Assembly (NCBI GenBank): GCA_045617925.1
Contig: JAZLJR010000006.1
Span: 1-38,368 of the forward strand
Direction: 5' to 3'
Length of the DNA: 38,368 bases
From: CALELF01 sp045617925
GTDB taxonomy: Bacteria > Synergistota > Synergistia > Synergistales > Synergistaceae
A model generated the notes under the pieces. It ran no database searches. It had not been told where the DNA came from and saw only the letters and a list, made by a program, of their open reading frames with translations. The translations under genes and the position numbers were made by a program. This document shows positions 16,806-25,091 of this stretch, piece by piece; the stretch's first letter is position 1; every line of letters begins with the position of its first letter.

Positions 16806-17444
16806 ATGAAAATAAAAAGACTTCCAGTCGGAGCTCTTTTGACAAATTGTTACCTTGTGTGGGATTCGCAAAAACACGGTTTTTTTGTTGATCCAGGTGG
16901 TGATGCCAGTGAACTAGGTAGATTTGCTTGCAATAATGATATAACGATTGATTGGGTAATTATTACTCATGGGCACATTGATCACATCGCAGGCCTTGCA
17001 AGCTTGAGAAATCTAGCTGAAAATGGTGTGGCAATTCACGAAAAGGATGCAGATTGTTTAACTAACTCCAACAAAAACTTGTCTGATCAGTTTGTAGGGC
17101 AAACTTCTACATTTTTGGCAGCAGAGAAAACATTATGGGATGGAGAAATTCTTCATGTTGGTAATATGTCTATAGAAGTTATACACACACCTGGTCATAC
17201 AAGAGGTGGAATTTGTCTCCGTGTGACTGATGGAGATGAAAGCATATTGCTTTCTGGAGATACTCTTTTTGCAAGCTCTGTCGGAAGAACAGATCTGCCA
17301 GGAGGAGATTATCAAGAGTTAAAGAAATCACTGCAAAAACTGTGTTGCTTGCCCGACGATTTAATAGTATATCCTGGACATGGTCCGGAAACTACCATTG
17401 GCGAAGAGAAAAGAAATAATCAATTTATTATTAATATTGACTAG
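16806..17444 (+). CDS. Glyoxalase II-like metallo-beta-lactamase-fold hydrolase
   Basis: A 212-residue MBL-fold protein like YcbL and other glyoxalase II-type hydrolases, cytoplasmic. Zinc ligands are visible: THGHIDHIAG (residues about 54-63), HTPGHTRGG, SGDTLFASSVGRTD and VYPGHGPETTIGEE. The start is the ATG at 16806, with AAGGAG at 16792-16797; an in-frame GTG at 16797 overlaps that ribosome site. The gene follows dtd with 5 bases between, as in many genomes where this pair sits downstream of rel. The true substrate of such small hydrolases (a glutathione, bacillithiol or other thioester) cannot be read from sequence. Confidence 0.85.
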   Translation: MKIKRLPVGALLTNCYLVWDSQKHGFFVDPGGDASELGRFACNNDITIDWVIITHGHIDHIAGLASLRNLAENGVAIHEKDADCLTNSNKNLSDQFVGQTSTFLAAEKTLWDGEILHVGNMSIEVIHTPGHTRGGICLRVTDGDESILLSGDTLFASSVGRTDLPGGDYQELKKSLQKLCCLPDDLIVYPGHGPETTIGEEKRNNQFIINID

Positions 17445-17468
17445 TAATTTTATATTGGAGGCATAAAA

Positions 17469-18515
17469 ATGTTCGGCAAAAGAAGACATATTTTTAATAA
17501 TGCGTTAGGATTAGATATTGGAACAGCAAATGTTGTTATGTGTTCAATGGACAAGGGGATTATCTGCGATGAGCCTTCACTAGTTGTTGTTAGGGGTGAG
17601 GGGCAAGATAGGATTCCTTTAGTTTATGGAGCACAAGCAAAAAAAATGTTGGACAGAACGCCAGTAGGGCTTATGTTGGTTTCTCCTCTTGCAAATGGCG
17701 TTATAGCAGATTTTGATTTGACGTGTTCAATGGTAAAAAAATATATGCAACAATCGAATACTGTTGGAACTTTTAGTAGACCTACAGTTGCTGTGAGTGT
17801 TCCAGCTGGTTCTACAGAAGTTGATAAAAATGCAGTTGTTGATGTTGCCCTTCAAGCGGGAGCAAAAGAAGTTATTGTAGTTAGTAATTCCATTGCTGCA
17901 GCGTTAGGAAATGATTTGCCTGTAGAGGAACCAATTGGAACCATGATTGTTTCAATTGGTGCTGGAATTTGCGAAGTGGCTTCTATTTCCTTGGGAGGAA
18001 TTGCAAACTGCGATAGTATCGCAATTGCTGGACATAGTTTTGATGAAGCGATCAAAACTATGCTTAGAATGGATAGAAAATTTGCAATTGGCTCTGTGAC
18101 AGCGGAAGAAGTTAAAATAAATATAGGAACTGCTTTGGCTAACGATAAGGAACTTTTTATGGATGTAAAAGGTAGAAATTTGGTGACTGGGCTTCCTGAA
18201 GGGCTTAATCTTTCTTCGCACGATGTTCAAAAGGCCTTAGATGCACCTGTTATGCGCATAGTTGAACTAATTCACAATGTGCTGGAAGCAACATCAGCAG
18301 AATTAGTTAGAGATATTCTAGAGAACGGAATTATTCTTGATGGTGGATCTGCCCAGTTACGTGGACTTGCAGGGCGTCTTGCGCAAGAGCTTAACATTCC
18401 ATTTCACGTTTCTGAAAATCCATTCTATTCTGTTTCGAAAGGTTTAGCAAAAGTTCTTGAACTTAGTAATGGTAAACATGTAATTCCTGTAGAAATTGAG
18501 AAGGTCGGTAGATAG
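17469..18515 (+). CDS. mreB: MreB-family actin-like rod-shape protein with atypical active site
   Basis: MreB filaments guide the elongation machinery at the inner membrane. The 348-residue protein is clearly MreB: GLDIGTANVV at phosphate-1 (Asp16 kept), VSVPAGSTEVDK, VALQAGAKEV, TAEEVKINIG, LVTGLPEGL and a degenerate adenosine motif GIILDGGSAQLRGL. Hallmark ATPase residues differ: the IEEP stretch carrying the catalytic Glu reads VSNS (138-141), and phosphate-2 DIGGGTTE reads SIGAGICE (162-169), losing the Asp. It heads mreBCD-mrdA-rodA with GGAGG before the ATG. It may bind nucleotide without hydrolysing it efficiently; a second, canonical mreB elsewhere is possible. Family call is firm; the activity inference is mine. 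Confidence 0.9.
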   Translation: MFGKRRHIFNNALGLDIGTANVVMCSMDKGIICDEPSLVVVRGEGQDRIPLVYGAQAKKMLDRTPVGLMLVSPLANGVIADFDLTCSMVKKYMQQSNTVGTFSRPTVAVSVPAGSTEVDKNAVVDVALQAGAKEVIVVSNSIAAALGNDLPVEEPIGTMIVSIGAGICEVASISLGGIANCDSIAIAGHSFDEAIKTMLRMDRKFAIGSVTAEEVKINIGTALANDKELFMDVKGRNLVTGLPEGLNLSSHDVQKALDAPVMRIVELIHNVLEATSAELVRDILENGIILDGGSAQLRGLAGRLAQELNIPFHVSENPFYSVSKGLAKVLELSNGKHVIPVEIEKVGR

Positions 18516-18520
18516 TTATA

Positions 18521-19330
18521 ATGCGTGATGTTGCCAGAGGAAATTCCTACTGGGTTCATAGTGTAGTTAGTGCTGTTGTTTCTGTTGCTTTTATAGTGCT
18601 TTTTTCTTTTGCACCTTCTGTTAAGCGAATTTCAGTTGGGGTATTTGTTTCTGTACTTAATTACATTGAAACACCAGTTGTTGTTGTTAGGAATAGTTTT
18701 GAATCTCTAACTGACTTTTTCTTAGCTAGAAAAAGTTTGAATCAAAAAATAGCTGAAATGGAATTATACCTTATGTCTATGCAAGAGGCAGTTGAGAAAA
18801 ACAGTTTGCCAATTGTTGAATCAGAATATGACGGTTATATCTTGGCAGATGTTGTTGCTCGAAGTCAGAATAACTGGTGGCAGGAATTTGAAATAAATAA
18901 GGGGTCTTTTGATGGGGTGACTGAACATTCAGCTGTAATTGCAGATGGTTATTTAGTTGGTAAAATTGAAGATGTTTATCCACATGCAAGCCGCGTGGTG
19001 ATGATTACATCTAGGGAATTTACTCACGTTGTGACTGTTGCAGATACACGTGATCTTGGAATTATATCGGGTGATGGTCAGGGAAATGTCATTCTTAGTT
19101 TTATACCGATAGACAGAACATTGCAAAACGGTATGAAAATATATACCAGCATTATGAGTAGTTCAATTCCTCCAGGAATAGCTGTGGGAGAAGTTTATTC
19201 TCTTGGGGCAGAAAAAACACTTTATAAGGATTATAATGTAAAGGCAGGAGCACATTTGACGCAACTTTATACTGTCGCAGTTGTAACGCAGAATAAAGAA
19301 AATAAAACAATTTTGGGAAATAAAGAATAA
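18521..19330 (+). CDS. mreC: Rod-shape-determining protein MreC
   Basis: MreC is a bitopic periplasmic scaffold linking MreB to PBP2. The 269-residue protein has an N-terminal membrane segment (about 13-31), a short coiled region (about 60-95), then the double beta-barrel domain with ADVVARSQNNWWQEFEINKG (the usual A.Vi.r....w...i.iNkG pattern), GYLVGKIEDVYPHASRVVMIT and ends near VGEVYSLGAE. It begins 5 bases after mreB and its stop overlaps the mreD start (TAATG). Length and order match the family. Confidence 0.9.
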   Translation: MRDVARGNSYWVHSVVSAVVSVAFIVLFSFAPSVKRISVGVFVSVLNYIETPVVVVRNSFESLTDFFLARKSLNQKIAEMELYLMSMQEAVEKNSLPIVESEYDGYILADVVARSQNNWWQEFEINKGSFDGVTEHSAVIADGYLVGKIEDVYPHASRVVMITSREFTHVVTVADTRDLGIISGDGQGNVILSFIPIDRTLQNGMKIYTSIMSSSIPPGIAVGEVYSLGAEKTLYKDYNVKAGAHLTQLYTVAVVTQNKENKTILGNKE

Positions 19331-19803
19331 TGCAAAAAAAAATTTTAATAGGTATATGGCTTTTGCAAGACTTGTTACAGGTATTACTTCTTGGTTTTTG
19401 CATAGTACCTAATATATATCTTACATATCTATTGTTAGTTATGATGCTAGATTTTTCTAATGATGCACTTGCAAACGAAACACTCCTATGGGCATTTGTA
19501 GGTGGTTTTTTTTATGATTTGCGTTGGACCAATGTTCCAGGTGCTTCCTCATTGGTTTGGTGTCTTGCTTTAGCTGTTGCGACAGCAATATGGGAGCATA
19601 TTCCGCAAAATATGAGGAATTATGTTTCTTATTTTTGGCTAGTTTTTATTATGCTCTTATTTTCAGAGTTTGTTCACTTTGTGTTTTTTGCTACCTCAAA
19701 TGTAGCTGTATGGAGATTGTTATTACTTAATATAGTTTTGAGTTTGTTAGTTTCCTTTATCGCTAGTATTGTGTTTATGAGGAATTTAAGCAGTGACTTC
19801 TGA
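19330..19803 (+). CDS. mreD: Rod-shape-determining protein MreD
   Basis: A 157-residue polytopic membrane protein with about five hydrophobic segments and the MreD-type motif region GGFFYDLRWTNVPGASSLVW (residues about 58-77, family G...D......G...l). MreD is the integral membrane component of the elongasome. It overlaps mreC by one base and mrdA by 11 bases. Sequence similarity in this family is low; position between mreC and the PBP2 gene is strong support. Confidence 0.85.
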   Translation: MQKKILIGIWLLQDLLQVLLLGFCIVPNIYLTYLLLVMMLDFSNDALANETLLWAFVGGFFYDLRWTNVPGASSLVWCLALAVATAIWEHIPQNMRNYVSYFWLVFIMLLFSEFVHFVFFATSNVAVWRLLLLNIVLSLLVSFIASIVFMRNLSSDF

Positions 19804-21541
19804 CGATAGGTTTAACAAAGAATTTTTGATGGCAAAGCGTATTCAGCTTGTAAGGGTTGTAATATTAGCTTTGTCTTTTGTGTTGCTTTCTGCTTTGTCA
19901 TATTACCAAATATTTTTCCGCAGTGAGTATGTTATTTTGGCTCGAAATAATAGGTTACGTTCCGTTCGTATCGGTGCCCCGCGTGGTGATATATACGACC
20001 ATAATGGCAATCCGCTAGCATTAAATGTTATAATGTTTGACATAAAATGCTATCCGAATATTTTGTTAAAAGATGATAATATGAAGCGCATTGCAGAAGC
20101 CTTGACGCGGTGTGGAATTGCACTTACAGAAAAAGACATAGAGGAAAAAATGCGTAAGCAATATACAACGCTTTATTCTGCAATTACAGTGGCTAAAAAT
20201 CTTACATTTGCCCATGTTGCAGAAATTATTTCAGATGAAAGCATAAATTCTCTCGTATTTCCTGTAAGGGCATGGAAGAGAACATATCCTGCTGGTAAAT
20301 TTGCAGTTCACGTTGTAGGGTATGTTGGCGAAATTAGTGATAAGGAATTGGAAAAACGTCAAGGGACTAATTATCGTGGTGGAGATATGATTGGCAAAAA
20401 CGGTATCGAGTCCGTGTATGAAGATGACTTATTTGGTGTACCTGGTGAAGAGGTTATTGAGGTTGATGCCAGGGGGCGAAAGATAAAGGATGTTGTTCAT
20501 GACGAACCGACCAAAGGAAATGATATATTTTTAACCGTTGATTTAGAGGCTCAGAAATATGCTGCGGAGTTATTAGGAGATTTTCGCGGTGCAGTTGTTG
20601 CCATGGATGTTACTGATGGTAGTATTTTGGTGCTTTATTCTTCACCTTCATATGATCCAAATAGTCTTACTTGGGGAATTACACAAAAAGATTGGCTTGC
20701 TATGTCTGACCATATTGAACGCCCAATGATGAATAGAGCAATTTCTGGTGCTTACCCACCCGCCTCCACTTTTAAAGCAATAATGGGGAGTGCATTGTTA
20801 GAAAAAAACGTTGCAGATACCTATTCGCAAATTTATTGTCGTGGTTATTATGAGCTTGGTGGAACAAAATTTAAGTGTTGGAAGCATTCTGGGCATGGAA
20901 CAGAAAATATATTTAGAGCCTTATCAGACTCCTGTGATGTATATTTTTATACATTAGCCCATAGAGCGGGTATAAATGTTTTAACTAATGTTGCGTCTCA
21001 ATTTGGGGTTGGTGAAAAGACTGGTATTGATCTTACAAGTGAATCCTCTGGCACGCTTCCGACTCCAAAGTGGAAAAAACGTATATTGAAAGAAAGTTGG
21101 TATGGCGGAGATACAGTAAACTTTTCCATTGGTCAAGGTTATGTCTTGATGACACCTCTTCAAGTGTTACGTGCCTACGCCGCAATTGCAAATGGTGGTA
21201 ATCTCGTTACTCCATACATTAAGCAAGGCGAGAAAAAGCCATTAAAATCACTGGGAATATCTCAAATAACATTGGAAACAATTAAGAAAGGGCTATATGC
21301 CGTTACACATGGTGGAACTGGAACTAGAGCAAACGCTTTTGGGGTGGATGTGTCTGGTAAAACTGGCACAGCACAAAATTCACATGGAGCTGACCATGCT
21401 TGGTTTGTTGGTTTTGCCCCTAGCGATCAACCTAAATATGCAGTTGTCGTAATAGCTGAAGCTGGTGAACATGGATCTTCTGTTAGTGGCCCTATAGTTG
21501 GCAAAGTTCTATCTTATTTGATAACTGGGCAAAAACATTGA
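19793..21541 (+). CDS. mrdA: Penicillin-binding protein 2 (elongation transpeptidase)
   Basis: PBP2 cross-links peptidoglycan during cell elongation. The 582-residue protein has an N-terminal membrane anchor (about 19-40), the PBP dimerisation domain (about 55-220, with RGDIYDHNGNPLALN), and the transpeptidase domain with active-site Ser in PASTFKA, the second motif SCD as in other PBP2 proteins, and SGKTGTAQN. A GTG at 19793 with AGGA upstream is the likely start; ATG at 19829 is the alternative and has a poor ribosome site. Overlap with mreD and the following rodA complete a standard elongasome operon. Confidence 0.93.
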   Translation: MTSDDRFNKEFLMAKRIQLVRVVILALSFVLLSALSYYQIFFRSEYVILARNNRLRSVRIGAPRGDIYDHNGNPLALNVIMFDIKCYPNILLKDDNMKRIAEALTRCGIALTEKDIEEKMRKQYTTLYSAITVAKNLTFAHVAEIISDESINSLVFPVRAWKRTYPAGKFAVHVVGYVGEISDKELEKRQGTNYRGGDMIGKNGIESVYEDDLFGVPGEEVIEVDARGRKIKDVVHDEPTKGNDIFLTVDLEAQKYAAELLGDFRGAVVAMDVTDGSILVLYSSPSYDPNSLTWGITQKDWLAMSDHIERPMMNRAISGAYPPASTFKAIMGSALLEKNVADTYSQIYCRGYYELGGTKFKCWKHSGHGTENIFRALSDSCDVYFYTLAHRAGINVLTNVASQFGVGEKTGIDLTSESSGTLPTPKWKKRILKESWYGGDTVNFSIGQGYVLMTPLQVLRAYAAIANGGNLVTPYIKQGEKKPLKSLGISQITLETIKKGLYAVTHGGTGTRANAFGVDVSGKTGTAQNSHGADHAWFVGFAPSDQPKYAVVVIAEAGEHGSSVSGPIVGKVLSYLITGQKH

Positions 21542-21557
21542 TAAACAGGGTATAAAT

Positions 21558-22673
21558 ATGAAAACAGATTTTTCGTCCATAGGTGATCTTTGGCACAGAT
21601 TAGATAAAATGTTATTTTTTGTTCCACTTATACTTTTAGTTTTTGGACTCATTAGCATCTATTCTCAGTGTGCTTTGATAGATCAGTCAATTTTACAGGT
21701 TGGTATTTTATTACGTCAAATAATCTGGTCTTTTGTTGGCCTATGTTTTTATTTCTTGATAGTAATGCTAGATTACAGGGAAATATATCGCTACACAACA
21801 ATTTTGTATGCCATTATGATGACAATGTTTTTATTGCTACTTGTGGTAGGTTATGCATCCAAGGGGGCTAATCGTTGGTTTAATCTTGGTTTTATGCGGT
21901 TTCAGCCTTCTGAATTTGGAAAAATTGTTTGGGCTTTTGTAATAGCGTTTATGTGTAGTAATTTCCCGCCTAGGCGATTTTCTGATGTTGCTGTTACACT
22001 ATCGGTGGCAGGAGTGACGATATTACCAATACTACTCCAACCAGATTTAGGTAGCACACTAGTCTATATTGTGATGCTTTTGGCTGTTTTTGTTGTTGCT
22101 TGTATCCCTTGGAAATATGTTTGGGGACTCGTTGGAATTGCACTTGGCTCTTTTCCACTTCTTTGGCCATTTTTGAAAGAATATCAAAAGTTAAGGATTC
22201 TTGTGTTTATAAATCCATCTTTGGACCCACGTGGTGCAGGTTATAATGTTATACAATCTCGCATAGCTGTTGGTAGCGGTGGTTTTTTTGGCAAGGGGTT
22301 TTTGCAAGGAACACAAGGGAAATTGCACTTTTTGCCTGAACCACATACAGATTTTATCTTTAGTATTTTTTCTGAAGAATTTGGTTTTATAGGTAGCTCT
22401 ATTGTTGTTTTGTTGTATGTAGCTCTTATGATGAAAATTTTACATATTGCACAAAAAACAAAGGATGAAAAAGCACGTTATGTGTGTGTGGCGATAATTG
22501 CCTGTATATGGTTTGCTGTGACGGAAAGCATTGCGATGACTGTTGGGCTAGCTCCTGTAACAGGAATCCCATTGCCACTTTTCAGTTATGGTGGAAGTAG
22601 TATTCTTGTTACATTTATTATGCTTGGTATTGTTCAAAGCATTAGTGTGGTAGCAGATAAAGGAGAAAATTAG
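21558..22673 (+). CDS. rodA: Peptidoglycan glycosyltransferase RodA (SEDS family)
   Basis: RodA polymerises glycan strands together with PBP2. The 371-residue protein is polytopic (about ten hydrophobic segments) with SEDS signatures: NRWFNLGFMRFQPSEFGKI, LLQPDLGST, IAVGSGGFFGKGFLQGTQGK, FLPEPHTDFIFSIFSEEFGF and LPLFSYGGSS. The key Asp of the family lies in the QPDLG loop region and the PEPHTDFIF loop is intact. It lies 16 bases after mrdA. Its stop codon overlaps the GTG start of the next gene (TAGTG). Confidence 0.94.
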   Translation: MKTDFSSIGDLWHRLDKMLFFVPLILLVFGLISIYSQCALIDQSILQVGILLRQIIWSFVGLCFYFLIVMLDYREIYRYTTILYAIMMTMFLLLLVVGYASKGANRWFNLGFMRFQPSEFGKIVWAFVIAFMCSNFPPRRFSDVAVTLSVAGVTILPILLQPDLGSTLVYIVMLLAVFVVACIPWKYVWGLVGIALGSFPLLWPFLKEYQKLRILVFINPSLDPRGAGYNVIQSRIAVGSGGFFGKGFLQGTQGKLHFLPEPHTDFIFSIFSEEFGFIGSSIVVLLYVALMMKILHIAQKTKDEKARYVCVAIIACIWFAVTESIAMTVGLAPVTGIPLPLFSYGGSSILVTFIMLGIVQSISVVADKGEN

Positions 22674-24427
22674 TGCAACAATCTATAAGCGTTGATAAAT
22701 TGAAATATGTTTTGTCTCAGGTAAAACGTCCATCACGTTACATTGGTGATGAGTGGGGAACTATCTGTGAACAAAAGGAAAATGCTGCCACAATTTGTTT
22801 GGCTTTCCCAGATCTTTACGAAGTTGGAATGAGCTATCTTGGGTTTCAAATTCTTTATTCACTCATAAATTCATTGCCTTACGCAACTGCTGAACGTGTT
22901 TATGCTCCTGCTGTAGATGCCGAATCGGTGATAAGAGAAGAAGGTTTACCACTTTGGTCACTTGAAACAAAGATGCCTTTGAAAAATTTTGATGCAATAG
23001 GCTTTACATTGCAGTATGAATTGTCTTATACAAACATCTTAACAATTTTGTCGCTTGCTAATGTTGCATTTCGCTCGGATGAAAGGGGCGATGACGATCC
23101 AATAATTGTTGCTGGTGGCGTTGGTGCGCTTTATCCTGCTCCTCTTGAAGCTTTTGTCGATGTTTTTTTGCTTGGTGATGGTGAAATAACCTTACCAAGG
23201 TTAATGAAAGTTTTGAAGGAAACGAAGGGGCAAAGTCGCGATGCAAAACTGAAAGAAATTGCCCAAATAAATGGAACTTATGTTCCACGTTATAGTGTAT
23301 TACCTGCAACAAGAGTAATTGTAGAGAATTTGGAAGATGAATTTATTCCAAATACTATGATTGTACCGAACGCAAGTATAGTGCACGATAGAGTTGCAGT
23401 GCAAGTTTTTAAAGGGTGCACTAGAGGGTGTCGCTTTTGCCAAGCTGGGATTATAGATAGACCTGTTCGTGAGAGAAATTCTAAAAGTGTCCTTCAACAA
23501 ATAGAAAATCTTCTAAAATTTACCGGTTGGGACGAAGTCGGGCTTTTGTCTTTAGCAACCTGTGATTGGTCTTGCTTGAAGGAAACATTGGATAAACTCT
23601 CAGAATATTTGGCAAAAGATAAGGATCGTCTTTCTTTGCCAAGTTTGCGTGTAGATGCTTTTTCTGTTGATATGGCTGCCGCCTTACAAAAACTACGTAA
23701 AGGTGGCCTGACCTTTGCTCCGGAAGCTGGAACACAACGTTTGAGAAACGTGATTAACAAAGGCGTTACGGACAAAGATATAAATGATGCTTTGACTTCG
23801 ACCTTTGAGCATGGTTGGGATAGAGTAAAACTTTATTTTATGATGGGACTCCCAACAGAAACTGAGGAAGATTTAGAGGGAATTACGGAAATTTGCAACA
23901 GAGCATATAGCATTGCAAAACAATACAAACGCCGTGGTGACATCAATGTTTCTGTTGCTGGCTTCGTGCCAAAACCGCACACGCCATTTCAATGGGAGCG
24001 CCAGGCTACAATTGAAGAACTTTGGGAAAAGGGCAAACGCATAAAACATAGCATAAAAAATAAACATATATCTCTTTCTTACCACGAGCCAGAGCAAACA
24101 TTCTTGGAAGGTGTTTTTGCACGTGGTGACAATAAGCTTTCCGATGTCTTAGAATGCGTTTGGAATATGGGGGAACGATTTGATGGTTGGACGGAACATT
24201 TCAATTTTGAAACTTGGCAAAAAGCATTTGCCGAAACAGGAATTGAACCAACTGCTTATACTGGGGAAATAAATCTCTCTGACACCTTGCCGTGGGATCA
24301 TATAAATGTTGGTGTGACAAAAGAATTTCTTTTGAAAGAAAGAGAAAAGGCATACAAGGCAGAGACAACACAAGACTGTAGGCATGGCTGTAATGCTTGT
24401 GGTTGGCAAGATATATGCAAGAAGTAG
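22673..24427 (+). CDS. TIGR03960-family radical SAM protein (uncharacterised)
   Basis: A 584-residue radical SAM protein. The 4Fe-4S motif is CTRGCRFC (CxxxCxxC) near residue 247, inside the VFKGCTRGCRFCQAG context. The N-terminal ~200 residues look like a cobalamin-binding-type Rossmann domain (VGMSYLGFQILYSLI..., then GGVGALYPAPL). AGFVPKPHTPFQW and the C-terminal cysteine group CRHGCNACGWQDICK, probably another metal site, are typical of TIGR03960. The family usually sits beside, or is fused to, a TIGR03936/DUF2344 protein and near RNase G, exactly as here. Start is GTG with AAAGGAG upstream, overlapping the rodA stop. The reaction is unknown; an RNA or ribosome-related modification is often suspected from the neighbours. 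Confidence 0.86.
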   Translation: MQQSISVDKLKYVLSQVKRPSRYIGDEWGTICEQKENAATICLAFPDLYEVGMSYLGFQILYSLINSLPYATAERVYAPAVDAESVIREEGLPLWSLETKMPLKNFDAIGFTLQYELSYTNILTILSLANVAFRSDERGDDDPIIVAGGVGALYPAPLEAFVDVFLLGDGEITLPRLMKVLKETKGQSRDAKLKEIAQINGTYVPRYSVLPATRVIVENLEDEFIPNTMIVPNASIVHDRVAVQVFKGCTRGCRFCQAGIIDRPVRERNSKSVLQQIENLLKFTGWDEVGLLSLATCDWSCLKETLDKLSEYLAKDKDRLSLPSLRVDAFSVDMAAALQKLRKGGLTFAPEAGTQRLRNVINKGVTDKDINDALTSTFEHGWDRVKLYFMMGLPTETEEDLEGITEICNRAYSIAKQYKRRGDINVSVAGFVPKPHTPFQWERQATIEELWEKGKRIKHSIKNKHISLSYHEPEQTFLEGVFARGDNKLSDVLECVWNMGERFDGWTEHFNFETWQKAFAETGIEPTAYTGEINLSDTLPWDHINVGVTKEFLLKEREKAYKAETTQDCRHGCNACGWQDICKK

Positions 24428-24463
24428 ATTTTTTTGTTTGTATGTTATTTGTGGAGATAAAGT

Positions 24464-25072
24464 ATGTCTAGAATTAGGATAATTTTTTCAAAAAGTGGTC
24501 TTGCTACCTACATAAATCACCAAGATTTGCCAATTATTTTTTCTCGTAGCTTGAAACGTGCTGGTGTAAACCTTGAGTTTACCCAAGGATTTTCACCTCA
24601 TCCTAGATTAAGTTTTTCTGTTGCTTTAGCAATTGGTGTTGAGGGAAAAGCAGAGGTTGCAGATTTTTGGGTGGAAGATGAAACCGTGCAAAATATAGCT
24701 AAGGTAAACGATTTTCTTCCTGACGGTTTTCGCGTGCTAGATTATTTTGAAATACACAATGATTTTCTTTTAGGGAAGCAAATTAAGGTAGCAAGTTATG
24801 ATTTAGCTTTCAATGATGTTGTGCTAGCGGAAAACGCACAGAAGATTTTGTATGATAATTTAACAGCGGAAAATGCTTTGGTAAGAATAGAGGCAAAGGA
24901 GAATGTAGTTTGCCTTACGGTTCTGTTTCCTGAGCGTTTTGGAGCATCCTGTTTTGTACGATTGTTCAAGGAAAGTGGGATAATTGCAGGTTGGCAAGAC
25001 ATAAAAATGACAAGGACTGTACTTGGAAGAATTGACGAAGCAACAAATGAAATTGTGGTTCCAAGGTCATAA
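24464..25072 (+). CDS. TIGR03936 / DUF2344 protein (partner of the radical SAM protein)
   Basis: A 202-residue cytoplasmic protein of the DUF2344 family, recognised from its N-terminus: RIIFSKSGLATYINHQDL, LKRAGVNLEFTQGFSPHPRL and FSVALAIGVEG. In many bacteria it is fused to the C-terminus of the TIGR03960 radical SAM protein; here they are separate genes 36 bases apart. GGAG lies about 8 bases before the ATG. Function is unknown, but the fused forms imply that it acts with its radical SAM neighbour, perhaps binding the substrate. Confidence 0.85.
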   Translation: MSRIRIIFSKSGLATYINHQDLPIIFSRSLKRAGVNLEFTQGFSPHPRLSFSVALAIGVEGKAEVADFWVEDETVQNIAKVNDFLPDGFRVLDYFEIHNDFLLGKQIKVASYDLAFNDVVLAENAQKILYDNLTAENALVRIEAKENVVCLTVLFPERFGASCFVRLFKESGIIAGWQDIKMTRTVLGRIDEATNEIVVPRS

Positions 25073-25091
25073 TTTTTAGTGGGTTAGAGTA

